Positions 61,711-64,000 of a DNA stretch of 64,000 bases are shown one piece after another. This stretch comes from Nocardioidaceae bacterium SCSIO 66511 (GTDB taxonomy: Bacteria; Actinomycetota; Actinomycetes; Propionibacteriales; Nocardioidaceae): positions 1,488,001 to 1,552,000 of the forward strand of contig CP095846.1 of NCBI GenBank assembly GCA_023100825.1. Direction: 5' to 3'. A program made the translations under genes and the position numbers. The notes beneath the pieces were generated by a model that was not told the origin of the DNA, made no database searches, and worked only from the letters and a program-made list of their open reading frames with translations. The stretch's first letter is position 1. The number at the start of each line of letters is the position of its first letter.

Positions 61711-63024
61711 ATGAGACCCACGTACGCCGAGGTCGAGCATGCCTTGCTCGGCCGGTGGCCAGAGACCAAGCTCGAGCCATCGCTGACCCGGATCAAAGCG
61801 CTGTGCGATCTGCTCGGTGATCCGCAGAACTCGTATCCGATCGTTTCCCTGACCGGCACCAACGGCAAGACGTCGACGAGCCGGATGATCGACAACCTGC
61901 TGCGCGCGCTCGACCTTCGTACCGGTCGCTTCACCAGCCCGCATCTGGAGTCGATGCGCGAGCGGATCTGCATCGACGGCGAACCCCTCAGCGAGGAGCT
62001 GTTCGTCGACGCGTTCGCCGACGTCGCCGCGTACGCGCAGGTCGTCGATGACTCATCGGAGCATCCGCTGTCGTTCTTCGAGCTGATCGTGGCAATGGCG
62101 TACGCCGCGTTCGCGGACGCACCGGTCGAGGCGGGCATCGTCGAGGTGGGTATGGGCGGCACCTGGGACGCCACCAACGTCGCCGATGCACAGGTTGCCG
62201 TCGTGACGCCGATCGACGTCGACCACAGCAGGTACCTCGGCGGCACTCCGGAGGAGATCGCCGTCGAGAAGGCCGGCATCATCAAGGCGCGCTCGCATGC
62301 CGTGCTCGCGAACCAGTCGGCCGGAGTCGCCGATGTGCTGCTCGAGCGGGTGGCATCGGTCGGAGCCACCGTCGTACGCGAAGGCATCGACTTCGGTGTG
62401 TCCGATCGCAACATCGCCGTCGGCGGTCAGCTGTTGACGATCGCGGGCACGGCTCGCTCGTACGACGAGATCTTCCTGCCCTTGCACGGCGCGTTCCAGG
62501 CGCAGAACGCCGCCTGCGCGATCGCGGCGGTCGAGGGTTTCGTCGGCGGTAAGGAGCTCGACGAGGACCTCGTACGCGAGGCGTTCGCATCGTTGACGTC
62601 GCCTGGGCGGCTGGAGGTCTTGCGCCGCAGCCCAACGGTGCTGCTCGACTCGGCGCACAACCCGCACGGAGTCCGGGCGACGGTCGAGGCGGTGCAGGAG
62701 GCGTTCGCGCTGAGCCCGTTGGTCGGCGTTGTCGGTGTGATGGCCGACAAGGAGGTCGACGACATCCTCGACGAACTCGAACCGGCACTTGCCCAGATCG
62801 TGTGTACGCAGAACACCACCGACCGGGCGATGCCGGCTGCCGAGCTCGCGGACATCGCCGAGGGGATCTTCGGCGTCGACCGCGTGCACCTTGCGCCGCG
62901 TCTCGACGACGCGATCGAGCGGGCCATCGAGCTCGCGGAGTTCGGCGGGGTGCTGATCACCGGGTCAGTCGTGACCGCCGGTCAGGCGCGGATTCTGCTC
63001 GGCGGCAGTGAGGACGATCGCTGA
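61711..63024 (+). CDS. folC: Bifunctional folylpolyglutamate/dihydrofolate synthase
   Basis: 437 residues. The P-loop GTNGKTSTS begins at residue 49; the Mur-ligase central domain contains HPLSFFELIVAMAYAAFA and GMGGTWDATNVA, and LDSAHNPHGV lies in the C-terminal domain. It adds glutamate to dihydropteroate and to tetrahydrofolate. The stop overlaps the DUF4233 gene (TGATG), the usual actinobacterial pairing. Confidence 0.95.
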   Translation: MRPTYAEVEHALLGRWPETKLEPSLTRIKALCDLLGDPQNSYPIVSLTGTNGKTSTSRMIDNLLRALDLRTGRFTSPHLESMRERICIDGEPLSEELFVDAFADVAAYAQVVDDSSEHPLSFFELIVAMAYAAFADAPVEAGIVEVGMGGTWDATNVADAQVAVVTPIDVDHSRYLGGTPEEIAVEKAGIIKARSHAVLANQSAGVADVLLERVASVGATVVREGIDFGVSDRNIAVGGQLLTIAGTARSYDEIFLPLHGAFQAQNAACAIAAVEGFVGGKELDEDLVREAFASLTSPGRLEVLRRSPTVLLDSAHNPHGVRATVEAVQEAFALSPLVGVVGVMADKEVDDILDELEPALAQIVCTQNTTDRAMPAAELADIAEGIFGVDRVHLAPRLDDAIERAIELAEFGGVLITGSVVTAGQARILLGGSEDDR

Positions 63025-63350
63025 TGCGCGGTATGTGTGCGGCGATGCTGTTCTTCGAGGCGATCGTTCTCGGCCTCGCGACGCCGGTGATGATCGCGGT
63101 CGAGGACGTCGACACGACGGTGGCCCTGGTCACCGGTCTCGGTCTGGCGCTCGCGGCGCTGGTGGTCTCCGGCCTGCTCCGCTGGCCGTGGGCGTACAAC
63201 CTCGGGCACGCATTGCAGATCGCGGCGATCGCACTCGGGATCCTGGTGCCGATCATGTTCTTCATCGGTGCGATGTTCGCGGCGTTGTGGCTCGGGGCGT
63301 TCCTGCTCGGCCGCAAGATCGAGGCGGACAAGGCCGCGCGCTCGACCTAA
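63024..63350 (+). CDS. DUF4233-family small membrane protein
   Basis: 108 residues with three to four membrane helices (MLFFEAIVLGLATPVMIAV, VALVTGLGLALAALVVSGLL, ALQIAAIALGILVPIMFFIG) and a short basic tail. This family regularly follows folC and precedes ndk in actinobacteria; its function is unknown. Coupled to folC by a 1-bp stop/start overlap. No ndk follows here. Confidence 0.85.
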   Translation: MRGMCAAMLFFEAIVLGLATPVMIAVEDVDTTVALVTGLGLALAALVVSGLLRWPWAYNLGHALQIAAIALGILVPIMFFIGAMFAALWLGAFLLGRKIEADKAARST

Positions 63351-63355
63351 CCCCT

Positions 63356-63423
63356 CCCCGCTGGCCCGCACGTTTCGGCCCCGAAATCGCCGGATTTGGG
63401 GCAGGAACGTGCGGCCCACGGGG
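63356..63423. repeat. Dispersed hairpin repeat, copy B
   Basis: Arms 63356-63382 and 63398-63423 pair with three mismatches and one bulge around a 15-base loop. They share the core GCCCGCACGTTTC-type arm and the loop length with copy A at 11514-11576. It begins 6 bp after the DUF4233 stop. Confidence 0.75.
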
Positions 63424-63445
63424 GTGGCGGTTGCGCGGTCGAGCG

Positions 63446-63464
63446 TTAGGTTAGGCTCACCTTC
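63446..63464 (+). promoter_or_regulatory. IdeR/DtxR-type iron box at the start codon
   Basis: TTAGGTTAGGCTCACCTTC matches the consensus TTAGGTTAGGCTAACCTAA at 16 of 19 positions. It ends exactly one base before the ATG. TAGGCT at 63452-63457, inside the box, is a good -10 for a leaderless mRNA, so the repressor would cover the promoter. Confidence 0.8.
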
Positions 63465-64000
63465 ATGGTACGTTCCCGTCTCGCCGTTGGCTCGGCGCTT
63501 GCCCTCGCCGGCATCCTCGTCTCCACCACCCTGACCGCGTGCGGTTCCTCCGGCTCCGATGCGTCCGACTCGTCCGGGCCGACCGTCGAGGTCGAGCATC
63601 AGTACGGCACGACCGAGGTGGACGGAGTTCCGGAGCGGGTCGTCACCATCGACGTGCAGTGGACCGATGTGATGCTGTCGATGGGCGTCGAGCCGGTCGG
63701 CTACAGCGTCGACGGGCTCATGCCCGAGGGCGGCGAGCCTTGGCGAGAGGGCGAGCGGACCGGTGAGGAGCTGAGTCTCGACGACGGCGTACCTGTTGAG
63801 CAGATCGCCGCCCTCGAACCCGATCTGATCGTCGGCACGTACTCGATCGCCGACAAGCAGACGTACGAGCAGCTGTCGAAGATCGCGCCAACGGTCGCCG
63901 CGAAGTCGAAGATGGCGGTCGAGCCGTGGCAGGACCTGGTGACGACGGCCGGCGAGTTGCTCGATGAGCAGGACGAGGCGAAGGACGTGATCGCCGGCGT
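63465..64000 (+). CDS. Iron-siderophore ABC transporter substrate-binding lipoprotein (3' end outside window)
   Basis: 178 codons visible. A lipoprotein signal peptide (RLAVGSALALAGILVSTTL then LTAC with the lipidated Cys) leads into a FecB/FhuD-type periplasmic-binding fold: VEVEHQYGTTEVDGVPERVVTID, VEQIAALEPDLIVGTYS and YEQLSKIAPTVA. It captures a ferric siderophore for an ABC permease, expected downstream. The iron box touching the start codon indicates repression by an IdeR/DtxR-type regulator when iron is sufficient. Confidence 0.92.
   Translation, partial: MVRSRLAVGSALALAGILVSTTLTACGSSGSDASDSSGPTVEVEHQYGTTEVDGVPERVVTIDVQWTDVMLSMGVEPVGYSVDGLMPEGGEPWREGERTGEELSLDDGVPVEQIAALEPDLIVGTYSIADKQTYEQLSKIAPTVAAKSKMAVEPWQDLVTTAGELLDEQDEAKDVIAG

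Overview
This window comes from a high-GC actinobacterium, most likely a member of the Nocardioidaceae or a close relative. The evidence is a set of actinobacterial hallmarks: a mycothiol-linked oxidoreductase of the Rv2466c family, paired ClpP1/ClpP2 proteases with ClpX, a WhiB regulator, a LAL-type LuxR regulator, the folC-DUF4233 pair, an IdeR/DtxR-type iron box and an actinomycete integrative and conjugative element (AICE). GTG and TTG starts, 4-bp stop/start overlaps and apparently leaderless promoters are common. The family-level placement is an inference.

Layout. 1-4095: the end of a PrsW-like membrane protease, then two coupled dynamin-like or Era-like GTPases. 4271-6462: an SSB paralogue and the ABC-F translation factor EttA. 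6492-7603: a MarR/YceI divergent pair with an operator inside the promoter. 7605-11458: a TetR-controlled beta-oxidation cluster (acyl-CoA dehydrogenase, thiolase, SDR). 11635-20431: a mixed housekeeping region (acetyltransferases, VOC, serine hydrolase, two hotdog thioesterases, truncated haemoglobin O, membrane proteins, MscS channel, amidase). 20586-28565: aminopeptidase N, a YbdK-type carboxylate-amine ligase, the Rv2466c homologue, an esterase, RpiB, a Nei/Fpg glycosylase and a membrane SpoIIE-type phosphatase. 28586-32069: small unknown genes, a TerC-family exporter behind a probable yybP-ykoY Mn riboswitch, a TetR regulator and a secreted protein.

32156-40921 is a complete 8.7-kb AICE integrated in a tRNA-Gly(TCC) gene. 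It is bounded by a 46-bp perfect direct repeat that copies the 3' part of the tRNA. It carries integrase, excisionase, a rolling-circle-type Rep, an FtsK-like TraB, a WhiB regulator, two small Cys-rich proteins and a GntR regulator. A leftward, translationally coupled three-gene operon (GntR, HTH-DUF5919-like protein, inositol-monophosphatase-family protein) looks like its control and cargo module and is the best candidate here for undescribed biology.

41015-64000: AraC/DUF3224, DoxX/TetR with a perfect operator, a nucleoside-kinase-like protein and tRNA-Pro. The tig-clpP1-clpP2-clpX-valS-folC block follows, in an unusual arrangement: extra genes separate tig from clpP1, and valS is inverted between a secreted subtilisin and a LAL regulator. 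The window ends inside an iron-regulated siderophore-binding lipoprotein gene. Several long near-perfect stem-loops without U-tracts sit in intergenic gaps, and two of them are copies of one family.
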